Below, piece after piece: positions 7,966-17,985 of a DNA stretch of 64,000 bases. The DNA comes from Jejuia sp043557195 (GTDB lineage Bacteria > Bacteroidota > Bacteroidia > Flavobacteriales > Flavobacteriaceae). The notes below the pieces were generated by a model. It had not been told where the DNA came from. It saw only the letters and a list, made by a program, of their open reading frames with translations, and did no database searches. Both the position numbers and the translations under genes were made by a program. Numbering within the stretch: position 1 is the stretch's first letter; every line of letters begins with the position of its first letter. The DNA is taken from the NCBI GenBank assembly GCA_043557195.1, contig CP121314.1, forward strand, positions 1,736,001 through 1,800,000, in the 5' to 3' direction.

Positions 7966-10900
7966 ATGAAATACGTCCTACTATTTACGTTTGTATTGCT
8001 AAGTTTTGGCGGTTTTGCCCAAAACCAAAACAGCAAATACAAAACTAAAAAAGTAGCAGTGAGAGACACTATATTGGTAGACAGCGTAAGTATAAATTCT
8101 AGTTGGTTTTCTGTTAAAACAAAGCACAATACAATTCTTGATTCCTCATTTTACAGTATTGATTTTTCTACTGCAAAACTCACATTTAAAAAACCTATTG
8201 CAACAGATTCAATTATTATTAATTATTTGAAATTTCCCGAATTTCTCACAAAAACCTATAAACAATTAGATGAAAGTATTATTGTAAAAAATAACGAAGG
8301 TATAGAGAAACTATATCAACTTTCACAATCAAACAACAATAGAAATTTTGTGCCTTTTGATGGCTTAACCACTTCAGGAAGTATCTCTAGAGGTGTTACG
8401 GTTGGAAATAATCAAAACTCGGTATTAAATAGTGAATTAGACCTTCAGATTACGGGGAAACTAAATGATAAAGTCTCGTTAAGAGCTTCTATTCAAGACG
8501 CAAATATTCCGCTACAAGAAAGTGGCTATAGCCAGCGTTTGGATGAATTTGACCAAGTTTTTATTGAACTATTTAGCGACAATTGGAATATTCGTGCGGG
8601 GGATATTGATTTACAGAATACCAACTCGTTTTTTGGCGCATTTTCAAAACGTGTACAAGGCTTATCGGTAAATGTAAACTTGGGTGGTGACGCTTCTCAG
8701 ACTCAGGTTTTTGCAGCTGGCGCTTTGGTTCGAGGGCAATTTACAACCAGTCAGTTTATAGCCCAAGAAGGCAACCAAGGGCCCTATAAATTGCAAGGGC
8801 AAAATGGTGAATTATTTGTGTTAATCGTCTCTGGAAGTGAGACCGTTTATGTTAATGGTATTCCTTTGGAGCGAGGCGAAGACAAAGATTACATTATTGA
8901 TTATAACGCCGGCGAAATCATTTTCAACACTACATTTCCAATAACTTCTGAAATGCGTATCACGGTAGACTATCAATTTAGTGATAGAAATTATTCGCGT
9001 TTAGTAGCTTATGGTGGTGGTAATTTTAAAAGTGAAAAACTAAAAATTGGGGTTTCGGTATATTCTGAAAATGATGCTAAAAATCAACCGTTACAGCAAA
9101 ATTTGTCTGATGCTCAAGTTCAAATTTTATCTGATGCTGGGGATGACCGTACACAAATGACTGCACCTTCTGAAATTGAAGAATCTTTTAGTGAAAATCG
9201 AATTTTGTATCGAAAGGAGATAGTTGGTGGTAATGAAATTTTTGTGTTCTCTAACGATCCAAATGACGAGTTATTTAGAGTGTCTTTTACGCTAGTTGGC
9301 CCCAATGAAGGTGGTTATATTTTGAGTAGTACCAATGCTATAAATAACATCTACGAATACGCTGGTGAATTGCAAGGAAATTATGCGCCTATTGTGCAAC
9401 TTATTGCACCAACCAAATTGCAAATGGCTGTTGTAAATGGTAATTATATACCTTCTGAAAAAACTCAAATTGATTTTGAATTAGCAGGAAGTAAAAATGA
9501 TTTAAACTTATTTTCAGCGATAGATGATGACAATAATGATGGTTTTGCAGGCAAATTTAAAATGAGCCAGAGCATCATTAAAAATGATAGTTTGTGGAAC
9601 TTAAATGCATACATCAACACCGACTATATTCAAGATAATTTTAGAAGTATTGAAATTCTGTATAATGCAGAATTTAATCGCGATTGGAATTTAGAACAAC
9701 CTCGAGGAAATCAACGCGTAGGCGATTTGGGCACGCAAACCTTTTTAAATTCGGGGCTTAATTTTTCACACTTAAAAAAAGGGCGCATCAACTATCAATT
9801 TGAATATTTGAATTTTGCTTCAGGTTTCAATGGGAGCAGACATATTGCAAATGCTAATTTACTTTTAAATCGCTTAAGTATAAATTCCAGAACTAGTTTT
9901 TTAAATGCAGAATCTAGCATCAATACCTCAACGTTTTTAAGGTCGCACAATACTGTAACCTACGGTTTGGAAAAAAGCTGGGTTGGTGCAAAATTATCCA
10001 TTGAAGACAACGAGCAAACCGAAATTGCAACGGAAACCTTAACACCTTTGAGTCAGAGGTTCACATCTTACGAAGCCTTTGTTGGAGTTGGTGATAGCAC
10101 TAAAGTTTTTGCTCAATTTGGATATAAACATCGGGTAAATGATAGTATTAGAAACAATCAACTTCAAAAAGTAAATACTTCAAATACGTTTTATATTGAT
10201 TCGCGCATCATTCAAAATAAAAATACAAACCTTTCATTGTATGCCAATTACAGAACATTAACTCATGAAAGTGACACCATTCAAGACGAAAACTCTTTAA
10301 ATTCTAGATTGCAATACAATCAAAAGTTATTTAAAAACATAGTACAAAGCAATACGGTTTTTGAAACTAATTCTGGATTTTTACCTCAACAAGATTTTAC
10401 TTATGTTGAAGTTGAACCTGGACAAGGTACTTACACTTGGATTGATTATAATGAAAATGGCATTCAGGAATTGGAAGAATTTGAAATTGCCCAATTTCAA
10501 GATCAAGGCGCTTATATTCGTGTGCTGTTGCCTAATCGTGTGTTTATTAGGACACATCAAAATAGGTTTAGTCAAACCTTGACTATAAATCCGGCACAGT
10601 GGCGTGTTTCAGAAGTGAAATCTAAAAAATTCTGGTCTCATTTTTATAATCAAACCAGTTATTTAATCGATAGAAAAATTCGAAGAAATGGTAGTAATTT
10701 CAATTTGAATCCTTTTGAAAGTGAGGCTGAAAACCAATTAGGTTTACAATTAAATTTTAGAAATGTTTTGTTTTTCAATAGAGGAAAACAAAAGTACACT
10801 ACATCGTACACTTACCTGTCTAACAAATCGAGTAATACGCTTTCTGTTGGTTTATTAGAGAACAATTTAAGAAGTCATCAATTGAACTTCAATCATAAAA

Positions 10901-11388
10901 TACAAGAAAATTGGTTGATTACATTTCAATCTGCAGTAGGCTCAAATGAAAGCTCTAGTGAAAATTTCACAAGCAAAAACTTCAAATTTGATGAAGCGTT
11001 GCTCAACCCAAAATTATCCTACCTGTTTAATGAAAATAGCCGTTTTGATATTTTTTACCAATACACTACAAAAGATAACACTATTGGCGGTTTAGAAACT
11101 TTATCTCAGCAAAAATTTGGCTTAGGGTTTAATCTGTCTAAAAACGAAAAAGGTGCAGTAAATGGTGAAGTAAATTACTTTTCAAACAACTTTAATGGCA
11201 ACCCGAATACACCTGTGGCGTTTCAAATGTTAGAAGGTTTACAACCTGGAAATAATTTTACTTGGACGTTACTTGCACAAAAGAAACTGACTAAATTTTT
11301 AGATTTGAATTTGAGTTACTTCGGAAGAAAAACCGAAACTAGCAAAACGATTCATACAGGTAATATTCAGTTGAAGGCTTATTTTTAA
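7966..11388 (+). CDS. Large outer-membrane beta-barrel protein, Bacteroidetes-specific, function unknown
   Basis: A 1140-residue protein with a signal peptide (cut after residue 19, GGFAQ). Residues about 30-110 contain extracellular-domain-like beta segments; after a Gly/Ser-rich ISRGVTVGNNQNS segment (about 140) most of the chain is made of alternating amphipathic strands (SLRASIQDAN, WNIRAGDIDLQN, MRITVDYQFSDRN), and the protein ends NIQLKAYF, a terminal-Phe barrel signature. I infer a very large outer-membrane barrel, possibly an export or secretion component, but no TonB box or plug domain is present. It is divergent from xth (123-base gap) and its last 4 bases overlap the convergent M28 peptidase gene. 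Confidence 0.8.
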   Translation: MKYVLLFTFVLLSFGGFAQNQNSKYKTKKVAVRDTILVDSVSINSSWFSVKTKHNTILDSSFYSIDFSTAKLTFKKPIATDSIIINYLKFPEFLTKTYKQLDESIIVKNNEGIEKLYQLSQSNNNRNFVPFDGLTTSGSISRGVTVGNNQNSVLNSELDLQITGKLNDKVSLRASIQDANIPLQESGYSQRLDEFDQVFIELFSDNWNIRAGDIDLQNTNSFFGAFSKRVQGLSVNVNLGGDASQTQVFAAGALVRGQFTTSQFIAQEGNQGPYKLQGQNGELFVLIVSGSETVYVNGIPLERGEDKDYIIDYNAGEIIFNTTFPITSEMRITVDYQFSDRNYSRLVAYGGGNFKSEKLKIGVSVYSENDAKNQPLQQNLSDAQVQILSDAGDDRTQMTAPSEIEESFSENRILYRKEIVGGNEIFVFSNDPNDELFRVSFTLVGPNEGGYILSSTNAINNIYEYAGELQGNYAPIVQLIAPTKLQMAVVNGNYIPSEKTQIDFELAGSKNDLNLFSAIDDDNNDGFAGKFKMSQSIIKNDSLWNLNAYINTDYIQDNFRSIEILYNAEFNRDWNLEQPRGNQRVGDLGTQTFLNSGLNFSHLKKGRINYQFEYLNFASGFNGSRHIANANLLLNRLSINSRTSFLNAESSINTSTFLRSHNTVTYGLEKSWVGAKLSIEDNEQTEIATETLTPLSQRFTSYEAFVGVGDSTKVFAQFGYKHRVNDSIRNNQLQKVNTSNTFYIDSRIIQNKNTNLSLYANYRTLTHESDTIQDENSLNSRLQYNQKLFKNIVQSNTVFETNSGFLPQQDFTYVEVEPGQGTYTWIDYNENGIQELEEFEIAQFQDQGAYIRVLLPNRVFIRTHQNRFSQTLTINPAQWRVSEVKSKKFWSHFYNQTSYLIDRKIRRNGSNFNLNPFESEAENQLGLQLNFRNVLFFNRGKQKYTTSYTYLSNKSSNTLSVGLLENNLRSHQLNFNHKIQENWLITFQSAVGSNESSSENFTSKNFKFDEALLNPKLSYLFNENSRFDIFYQYTTKDNTIGGLETLSQQKFGLGFNLSKNEKGAVNGEVNYFSNNFNGNPNTPVAFQMLEGLQPGNNFTWTLLAQKKLTKFLDLNLSYFGRKTETSKTIHTGNIQLKAYF

Positions 11389-12287
11389 AATGTAATTTGG
11401 TCCATTTTATTAAACATCAATATAATTTGACGGACTGTTTCTTTATAAAAATCTGGATGAATATTTTCATAATCATCTGTAGATTGGTGGTAATCCTTAT
11501 GGTCTGCAACACCAAAATACAAAAATGGAATTTCTTGTCTATAAAATGATGCATGGTCGGACGAATATGTCCAATCTTCTAAACCGTCAAAACCATCATG
11601 TCCTAAAGTCAGCTTTACCTTTTTTGATGCTGATGCAACTTCATTTAAAAGTGCTTCTAATGATTTATGCGTTTTAGCGCCCACAATAAATAGCTCACCA
11701 TTATTGCTTCTACTAATCATATCCATATTAATATTGAACACAATTTTATCTTTTGAAACGATAGGATGCTTTACGTAATATTTTGAACCTTCTAAACCAA
11801 GTTCTTCAGCATCAAAAGCAGCTAAAATCACGGAGTGTTCAGGAGGGTTTTTCTTAAAATATCCGGCAAAAGCTAGTAGTGCTGCTACTCCTGAAGCATT
11901 GTCATCAGCCCCATTATAAATAGTGTTCTTTTGAATTCCTAAATGATCGTAATGTGCACTAATAACAATGTATTCGTCGGGTTTGGTTGAACCATTAATA
12001 ACACCTAGAATATTTGTCCCCGAATATTTTATATAATTATATGAAAAATCAAATTCTTGATTATATGAAGTAGATAGTGGTTTAACATTTAAATTCTGAA
12101 ACTGATTTATAATGTATTTCTGAGCTTTTTCAGACCCCGAAGTTCCAGCTTTTCTACCTTCATAGAAATCAGATGACAACTCCTCAATATGTGATAATAG
12201 CATCGTATCATCAAACAGCGTTTTACTTTGTGCACAACTAAACAAAGCACAAAAACACAAACAAAACAAAAGAGCTTTACATCTCAT
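11385..12287 (-). CDS. M28-family zinc metallopeptidase lipoprotein
   Basis: A 300-residue exported aminopeptidase of family M28. The lipobox is FSCAQ (Cys18). The di-zinc site is complete: ISAHYDHLG (His, catalytic Asp), YNGADDNASGV (bridging Asp), FDAEELGLEGS (catalytic Glu and ligand Glu), NINMDMISR (Asp) and YSSDHASFY (His). It should release amino-terminal residues from peptides at the cell surface or in the periplasm. The stop overlaps the convergent 1140-aa gene by 4 bases. No typical -7 box is visible upstream, where the sdhB terminator lies. Confidence 0.92.
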   Translation of the reverse strand: MRCKALLFCLCFCALFSCAQSKTLFDDTMLLSHIEELSSDFYEGRKAGTSGSEKAQKYIINQFQNLNVKPLSTSYNQEFDFSYNYIKYSGTNILGVINGSTKPDEYIVISAHYDHLGIQKNTIYNGADDNASGVAALLAFAGYFKKNPPEHSVILAAFDAEELGLEGSKYYVKHPIVSKDKIVFNINMDMISRSNNGELFIVGAKTHKSLEALLNEVASASKKVKLTLGHDGFDGLEDWTYSSDHASFYRQEIPFLYFGVADHKDYHQSTDDYENIHPDFYKETVRQIILMFNKMDQITF

Positions 12288-12319
12288 AAAAAGGTGATTT
12301 CAAACGCAAATGAAGATAT

Positions 12320-12356
12320 AAAAAAAAGGCTCATAATTTATAAACCATGAGCCTTC
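12320..12356 (-). terminator. Terminator of the sdhCAB operon
   Basis: On the minus strand AAGGCTCAT / ATGAGCCTT is followed by a run of seven T. It lies 24 bases past the sdhB stop codon. Confidence 0.85.
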
Positions 12357-12379
12357 TAATTTATATATAATAATTTATT

Positions 12380-13120
12380 TTAAATTGAAGCTTTCATAAG
12401 TTCTCGATTCATTCTCGCAATATTATCGAGTGAAATGCCTTTAGGACATTCTATTTCGCAAGCTCCAGTATTGGTGCAGTTACCAAAACCTTCTAAATCC
12501 ATTTGCGCCACCATATTTCTTACACGATCCGCAGCTTCAACTTGCCCTTGTGGCAATAATGCATACTGTGATACTTTAGCACCCACAAATAACATTGCAC
12601 TAGAGTTTTTACAAGTTGCTACACATGCTCCACAACCTATACAAGTAGCTGCATCCATAGCTTCATCAGCATCATGCTTAGAGATTGGAATTGAATTTGC
12701 ATCTTGGGTATTCCCCGAAGTATTTACTGAAATATATCCACCTGCTTGCTGAATACGTTCAAAAGCAGTTCTATCAACCACTAAATCTTTTATAACTGGG
12801 AATGCTGCTGCCCTAAATGGCTCAATGGTTATGGTATCTCCATCTTTAAACATTCTCATATGTAACTGACATGTTGTAATACCTCTATCAGGACCATGTG
12901 CTTCACCGTTAATATACATAGAGCACATACCACAAATACCTTCTCTACAATCATGATCGAAAGCTACAGGCTCTTCTCCTGAAGCAACTAATTGCTCATT
13001 CAACACATCCATCATTTCTAAAAAAGACATGTGTTCTGAAATTTCGGTAACTTTATAATCTACCATTTGACCCTTTGCATTCGAGTCTTTTTGTCTCCAA
13101 ATTTTAAGCGTTAAGTTCAT
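12380..13120 (-). CDS. sdhB: Succinate dehydrogenase / fumarate reductase iron-sulfur subunit
   Basis: Fe-S subunit of complex II, carrying electrons from the flavoprotein to quinone on the cytoplasmic face of the inner membrane. All three cluster motifs are present: DHDCREGICGMCSMYING for the 2Fe-2S cluster, CIGCGACVATCKN for the 4Fe-4S cluster and CTNTGACEIECPKGIS for the last cluster. The product has 246 residues, normal for the Bacteroidetes type-B enzyme. It is the last gene of sdhCAB, 10 bases after sdhA, with a strong terminator behind it. Confidence 0.97.
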   Translation of the reverse strand: MNLTLKIWRQKDSNAKGQMVDYKVTEISEHMSFLEMMDVLNEQLVASGEEPVAFDHDCREGICGMCSMYINGEAHGPDRGITTCQLHMRMFKDGDTITIEPFRAAAFPVIKDLVVDRTAFERIQQAGGYISVNTSGNTQDANSIPISKHDADEAMDAATCIGCGACVATCKNSSAMLFVGAKVSQYALLPQGQVEAADRVRNMVAQMDLEGFGNCTNTGACEIECPKGISLDNIARMNRELMKASI

Positions 13121-13130
13121 AGCGTCTTTT

Positions 13131-15128
13131 TTATTTGTAACTTCTTTCTTTTACTTCAATATTTTCATAAGTCAACTTCTCCTTATGTAATTTTGCATCA
13201 CTTGGCTCTCCTACATATTCCCAAGCAGAAACAAATTGAAACTCTTTTCTACGTTTAGCTTCTCCCTCTTCTGTTTGGTATTCTTCCCTAAAATGACCAC
13301 CAGCAGATTCTTCTCTTACAAGTGCATCCTTCGCAAACAACTCACCCAATTCTAAGAAATCAGCAACTCGTCCAGCTTTCTCTAATTCAGGGTTCATTTC
13401 GTTTGCACTTCCAGGAACAGTAACCTCTTTCCAAAATTCTTCACGAATTTCTTTAATCTCTTTTATGGCTTCTTTTAGTCCTTTTTCATTACGAGACATC
13501 CCACATTTATCCCACATCACTTTTCCAAGTTTCTTATGGAAGTAATCTACAGATTTTGAACCTTTATTGGTTGTGAAGAATTCAATTTTATTCTTAACTT
13601 CCTTTTCAGCTTCTTGAAACTCTTTGGTATCCGTTGGGATTTTACCGGTTCTAATATCATCAGCTAAATAATCTCCAATAGTGTATGGTAATACAAAATA
13701 TCCATCAGCTAGACCTTGCATTAAAGCAGAAGCTCCAAGTCTGTTTGCTCCATGATCAGAGAAATTCGCTTCACCTATACAATACAAGCCAGGTACTGTA
13801 GTCATCAAATTATAATCTACCCAAACACCTCCCATAGTATAGTGTACAGCAGGGTAAATCATCATTGGCGTTTCATATGGATTTTGATCTACAATTTTCT
13901 CATACATCTGAAAAAGGTTTCCATATTTAGCCTCAACTATGGCTTTACCTAATTCATATATTTTTCCTTTTGAAGGATTTGAAATATTATGAATTTTAGC
14001 TTGCTCAGTTCCATAACGATTGATAGCATCTGCAAAATCAAGATATACTGCTTCACCAGTGGCATTTACACCAAAACCAGCATCACAACGTTCTTTAGCG
14101 GCTCTTGAAGCTACATCACGAGGCACTAAATTTCCAAACGCTGGATAACGACGTTCTAAGTAATAATCTCTTTCATCTTCTGATAAATCCGTCGGTTTCT
14201 TTTTACCTTCTCTAATGGCTTTAGCATCTTCCAGTTTTGCTGGTACCCAAATACGTCCGTCATTACGAAGTGACTCCGACATTAGGGTCAATTTCGATTG
14301 ATAATCTCCCGAACGTGGAATACAAGTTGGGTGAATTTGAGTATAACAAGGGTTAGCGAAATACGCGCCTTTTTTATGAATTTTCCAAGCAGCGGTAACA
14401 TTACTACCCATTGCATTGGTTGATAAGAAATATACATTACCATATCCTCCTGTTCCAACTACAACAGCATGTGCCGAATGACGCTCTATTTCACCAGTAA
14501 TTAAATTTCTTGCGATAATACCTCTTGCTTTTCCATCAACAATAACAACATCTAACATCTCGTGGCGGTTAAACATTTCGATCTTACCACGCGCTATTTG
14601 ACGGTTCATTGCCGAATAAGCACCTAATAACAATTGCTGTCCAGTTTGTCCTTTTGCGTAAAAAGTTCTTGAAACCAATACACCACCAAACGAACGGTTA
14701 TCTAATAAACCACCATAATCACGAGCAAAAGGAACACCTTGAGCAACACATTGATCGATAATGTTGGCAGAAACCTCAGCTAATCGATAAACATTGGCTT
14801 CACGAGAACGATAATCACCTCCTTTTACGGTATCATAGAATAATCTATAAGTTGAATCGCCATCTCCTTGATAATTCTTTGCTGCATTAATTCCACCTTG
14901 AGCAGCGATGGAATGCGCACGACGAGGAGAATCTTGATATGCAAAAGCCTTTACATTATATCCTAATTCAGCCAACGTAGCTGCTGCAGAACCTCCCGCT
15001 AAACCTGTACCTACAACAATGATATCAATATGACGCTTGTTTGCAGGATTTACAAGGTTAATTTTATTTTTATAATCTGTCCACTTATCTTGAATTGGAC
15101 CTTCTGGTACTTTTGAATCTAAAGCCAT
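13131..15128 (-). CDS. sdhA: Succinate dehydrogenase flavoprotein subunit
   Basis: Catalytic FAD subunit oxidising succinate to fumarate in the TCA cycle. The 665-residue product has a Rossmann FAD motif (VVGTGLAGGSAAATLAELG, residues about 37-55), SIAAQGGINAAKN containing the region of the covalent FAD-His, the HPT substrate-binding triad and YTMGGVWVDYN. The length fits the long B-type subunit found with single-chain cytochrome b558 anchors. It sits between sdhC (12 bases upstream) and sdhB (10 bases downstream). Confidence 0.97.
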   Translation of the reverse strand: MALDSKVPEGPIQDKWTDYKNKINLVNPANKRHIDIIVVGTGLAGGSAAATLAELGYNVKAFAYQDSPRRAHSIAAQGGINAAKNYQGDGDSTYRLFYDTVKGGDYRSREANVYRLAEVSANIIDQCVAQGVPFARDYGGLLDNRSFGGVLVSRTFYAKGQTGQQLLLGAYSAMNRQIARGKIEMFNRHEMLDVVIVDGKARGIIARNLITGEIERHSAHAVVVGTGGYGNVYFLSTNAMGSNVTAAWKIHKKGAYFANPCYTQIHPTCIPRSGDYQSKLTLMSESLRNDGRIWVPAKLEDAKAIREGKKKPTDLSEDERDYYLERRYPAFGNLVPRDVASRAAKERCDAGFGVNATGEAVYLDFADAINRYGTEQAKIHNISNPSKGKIYELGKAIVEAKYGNLFQMYEKIVDQNPYETPMMIYPAVHYTMGGVWVDYNLMTTVPGLYCIGEANFSDHGANRLGASALMQGLADGYFVLPYTIGDYLADDIRTGKIPTDTKEFQEAEKEVKNKIEFFTTNKGSKSVDYFHKKLGKVMWDKCGMSRNEKGLKEAIKEIKEIREEFWKEVTVPGSANEMNPELEKAGRVADFLELGELFAKDALVREESAGGHFREEYQTEEGEAKRRKEFQFVSAWEYVGEPSDAKLHKEKLTYENIEVKERSYK

Positions 15129-15140
15129 AATTATTTAAGA

Positions 15141-15818
15141 TTAATGGTGTGGATTTAAATGATGATACAAAGCAATGATGATAAAAGTTAATGGAATTAA
15201 AATAGAATATGCTTTCCCAATTTGCTGTAGACCTTTTTTACGTCCTGCAGTTGAACCCATAGATTGAAATGCCGATGTAAAACCATGTGCTAAGTGTAAA
15301 CCTAAAAGCACAAAAGAAATTACATAAGCACCTACCCTTAACGGACTATGAAATTTCTCAACCATTTCGTGAAAATATCTGTACTCTCCATTATGCATTC
15401 CAGACATATCTCCTTGAATATACTTTACATTCAATTCTGGAATCCAAAAATCTATAAAGTGTAATACAAGAAATGCAAGAATAACTAATCCACTGTAAAT
15501 CATATTCCTACTTACCCATGATGAATTTGCTGCGCCGTTATTTCTAGCGTAACTGACACCATTTGCTTTTTTGTTTTTGATTTCTAAAATAAAGCCCATT
15601 ACAAAATGAAACACTACTCCAAAAATTAAAACAGGTTGTAATGCAAACTGTACCAATGGGTTTGTACCCATAAAATGAGATAACTCATTAAATAAATCTG
15701 CACTAAAAAGTGAAGTAATATTGACCGCTAAATGTATAATTAAAAAAAACATGAGGAAGAATGCAGAAAGCGCCATGGCTACTTTTCTTCCAACCGAAGA
15801 TTTAAAAAATCCGCCCAT
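15141..15818 (-). CDS. sdhC: Succinate dehydrogenase cytochrome b558 subunit
   Basis: Membrane anchor of complex II, 225 residues with five hydrophobic segments, as in the Bacillus/Bacteroidetes type-B enzyme that binds two hemes and menaquinone. Candidate heme His residues lie in FLIIHLAVN (helix 1), VVFHFVMGF, LVLHFIDFW and LLGLHLAHGF. It is the first gene of sdhCAB, and a well-formed flavobacterial promoter lies 29-60 bases upstream of its ATG. Confidence 0.95.
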   Translation of the reverse strand: MGGFFKSSVGRKVAMALSAFFLMFFLIIHLAVNITSLFSADLFNELSHFMGTNPLVQFALQPVLIFGVVFHFVMGFILEIKNKKANGVSYARNNGAANSSWVSRNMIYSGLVILAFLVLHFIDFWIPELNVKYIQGDMSGMHNGEYRYFHEMVEKFHSPLRVGAYVISFVLLGLHLAHGFTSAFQSMGSTAGRKKGLQQIGKAYSILIPLTFIIIALYHHLNPHH

Positions 15819-15846
15819 TGTTATAACCGTTAGTTTTTAAGATACA

Positions 15847-15878
15847 CAAAGGTAGCTATGGTAGCATTCTTAGACAAA
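15847..15878 (-). promoter_or_regulatory. Promoter of sdhCAB
   Basis: On the minus strand TTTG at the -33 position, 20 bases of spacer, then TACCTTTG (TAnnTTTG) at -7. This is the best match to the Bacteroidetes housekeeping promoter in the window. The implied 5' leader is about 20 bases. Confidence 0.7.
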
Positions 15879-15923
15879 TAACAAATGTCATGTTTTTTCT
15901 ATTTAGAATGATTTTAAGTAATA

Positions 15924-17741
15924 TTATTTTAGGACAATCCTTTTTGTAACAAAAGTATCTTCAAAATATAATCTAATGAGATATAAGCCTTTAGAATAGT
16001 TCGTTAGGTTTATTTGAGTTTCTCTGGAATCTTTAACATCTTGTAAAGATGTAATCAATCTAGATTGTATATCGTAAACTTCAACCTGCTTAAGGTTTTG
16101 ATTTGATTTGTTTTTAATAAATAACTGTCCTCTAGTTGGATTAGGGTAAATTGCAACCAACTCAATAAGCTCTAGATCGGTTACACTAAGCTGTTCGCAA
16201 TTTGCACTTAACATTGCTGGCTGTTGGCAAACATTAGCACCTGTACTTCTATAATGAATTATTTCTGCAACATTTTTGTTATTCACACTTAAAACACGCA
16301 AGTTTTCACCTTTGGCAATTGCAAAATGCATTACATTTTCTGTATCAATAACGTGACTTAATTGCCTGCAATGCCCCAATTCATGCAATGCCACACTTTC
16401 AAAATCAATTTGAGAATCTGTAGGCAAATCCTTTTCAAAATTCCATAAGGCTTCGTCATCAAAGATAATATCAAACTCATTTGCATACCACTTTAAGTCG
16501 GTTCCATTGTTTACAGAACATGCTGAATAGTATGATATTCTTTTCCCTAGAACATTATCGGACAATACATTAGCAGGATCGCTGCTTGAACTATCTTCAA
16601 AAGTAATTACGTTATAACCATCTCGGGCAGACTTACTTTGTGGCACAACTCCAGAATTCAAAAATGTTCCTAGCTCCCAATTCATTTTTGTCTCACAACT
16701 CCAAGTAGAAACAGCTCTCCCTAAAGACTCTGTTGCCATTGGAATATTATTGAGTTTAGATGTCGTGTTTAATGTGTATCCTCCCTTTGAATTATTATTT
16801 ATGAGCTGAGTAGGGTAGGCAACTAAAACACCATTTATTAAGGCGTCTGATATTATATTGTTTTGAGCATACATTACATTAAGTTCTTGCGAAGACAAAA
16901 GCGATGCCCCACCAGTTGTTGTGATTCTTACTGGACCCGTTCCTGCTTTTGAAGGAATTTCTACTTCAATCTTCGTATTAGTCCAACTTTTTATTTGGGT
17001 ATCAATAGCATCAGTAAATGTGCTACCTGCATCATCGGCATTACTAAAGCCTATTTTCCCTTTTGAATTGCCAAAATCATTCCCAATAATTGTTAGAATT
17101 GATTTTGTACCGGCCGTTACGTTTATAGGTGAAAGACTAGAAATCACCAATGCAATGGTGCTCCGACTTTCTTTTACAGTTTTATAGTGCTCTATAGTTA
17201 ATGGAATTATTTCAGTATAGTTTTTTTTAGTTTCAGCTTCTATTTTGTGATAAAACGCAGATGTAATACCATTGACTGTAAGGAAGGAATTAGATGCTTT
17301 GTCTTCATCTAAACTATATTTAAAAAACCCTTGGCTTACTGCATATACATTGTGTAATTTTTGTTTGGTAGGGAGCTGTTTAAAAATATTATCATTAAAG
17401 TCGTTAATCATAAACACACCTATGTCGCCCAGTTTTAAAGTTAAACTTGGTGATACAATTTCTGCCTCTAAACCTATGACTCCTCCATGTGTTATAATGT
17501 CAATTTTGGAAGAACTATCTCCTTTAAAAACCTTAAAGACCTCTATGGTGTTTATAGTGTAGATATTTTGATAATTATCATCCCAATATGATTGCCTATC
17601 AACTACTTTACCTTCAATTATGGTTTTTGTTTTTTGAATTTGGGTTTCTAGATTTACTTCTTTTAATAAGATGCTTTGAGATAATATTGGTTTAACTAAT
17701 GTTGCTATTAATAAAAAACTAATGGAGATTCTCTTTTTCAT
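15924..17741 (-). CDS. T9SS-secreted metzincin-like metalloprotease with IPT/TIG domain (copy 2)
   Basis: A 605-residue secreted protease candidate, paralogous to the next upstream gene. Order: signal peptide (1-21), N-terminal beta domain, IPT/TIG Ig-like domain (about 205-295, VTAGTKSILTIIGNDFG), matrixin-like catalytic domain with the zinc motif HELGHCRQLSH (HExxHxxxxxH) and a VMHFA Met-turn, and a C-terminal type A T9SS sorting domain (YPNPTRGQLFIKN ... GLYLIRLYFEDTFVTKRIVLK region, last 80 residues). The Gly usual at position 8 of the metzincin motif is Gln in both copies. It should be exported by Sec, then carried to the cell surface or medium by the PorU/PorV route. Confidence 0.88.
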   Translation of the reverse strand: MKKRISISFLLIATLVKPILSQSILLKEVNLETQIQKTKTIIEGKVVDRQSYWDDNYQNIYTINTIEVFKVFKGDSSSKIDIITHGGVIGLEAEIVSPSLTLKLGDIGVFMINDFNDNIFKQLPTKQKLHNVYAVSQGFFKYSLDEDKASNSFLTVNGITSAFYHKIEAETKKNYTEIIPLTIEHYKTVKESRSTIALVISSLSPINVTAGTKSILTIIGNDFGNSKGKIGFSNADDAGSTFTDAIDTQIKSWTNTKIEVEIPSKAGTGPVRITTTGGASLLSSQELNVMYAQNNIISDALINGVLVAYPTQLINNNSKGGYTLNTTSKLNNIPMATESLGRAVSTWSCETKMNWELGTFLNSGVVPQSKSARDGYNVITFEDSSSSDPANVLSDNVLGKRISYYSACSVNNGTDLKWYANEFDIIFDDEALWNFEKDLPTDSQIDFESVALHELGHCRQLSHVIDTENVMHFAIAKGENLRVLSVNNKNVAEIIHYRSTGANVCQQPAMLSANCEQLSVTDLELIELVAIYPNPTRGQLFIKNKSNQNLKQVEVYDIQSRLITSLQDVKDSRETQINLTNYSKGLYLIRLYFEDTFVTKRIVLK

Positions 17742-17929
17742 TCCCTGATATTTTTTTAGTTAGACTATGGCTTACTTTTGAGGGAATGATTGCCATATTA
17801 CAATTTTATGTACGCACTAAAAAAAGACTTGGACTACCAAAACTTTATGATTAGAAACATTTAACAAATTTTGTAACCATGGTCGTACAACAATATTCCT
17901 ATTGTCGGCAAACCGTAATATTGCAAAAA

Positions 17930-17966
17930 CAAAAAAGCATCCCAAACTACATGGAATGCTTTTTTA
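17930..17966 (-). terminator. Terminator after the upstream metzincin gene
   Basis: AAAAAGCATCCC pairs with GGAATGCTTTTT (small bulge), with a T run on the minus strand. It separates the tandem paralogues, so each has its own transcript. The rest of the 17742-17985 gap is AT-rich and empty. Confidence 0.75.
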
Positions 17967-17985
17967 AATGAGTTTAATTTCTAGC

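Noticed and set aside
12435..12752. Plus-strand open frame inside sdhB
   Set aside because: It is a shadow of a highly conserved gene, with no start context and no recognisable product; similar antisense frames within other genes were ignored for the same reason.
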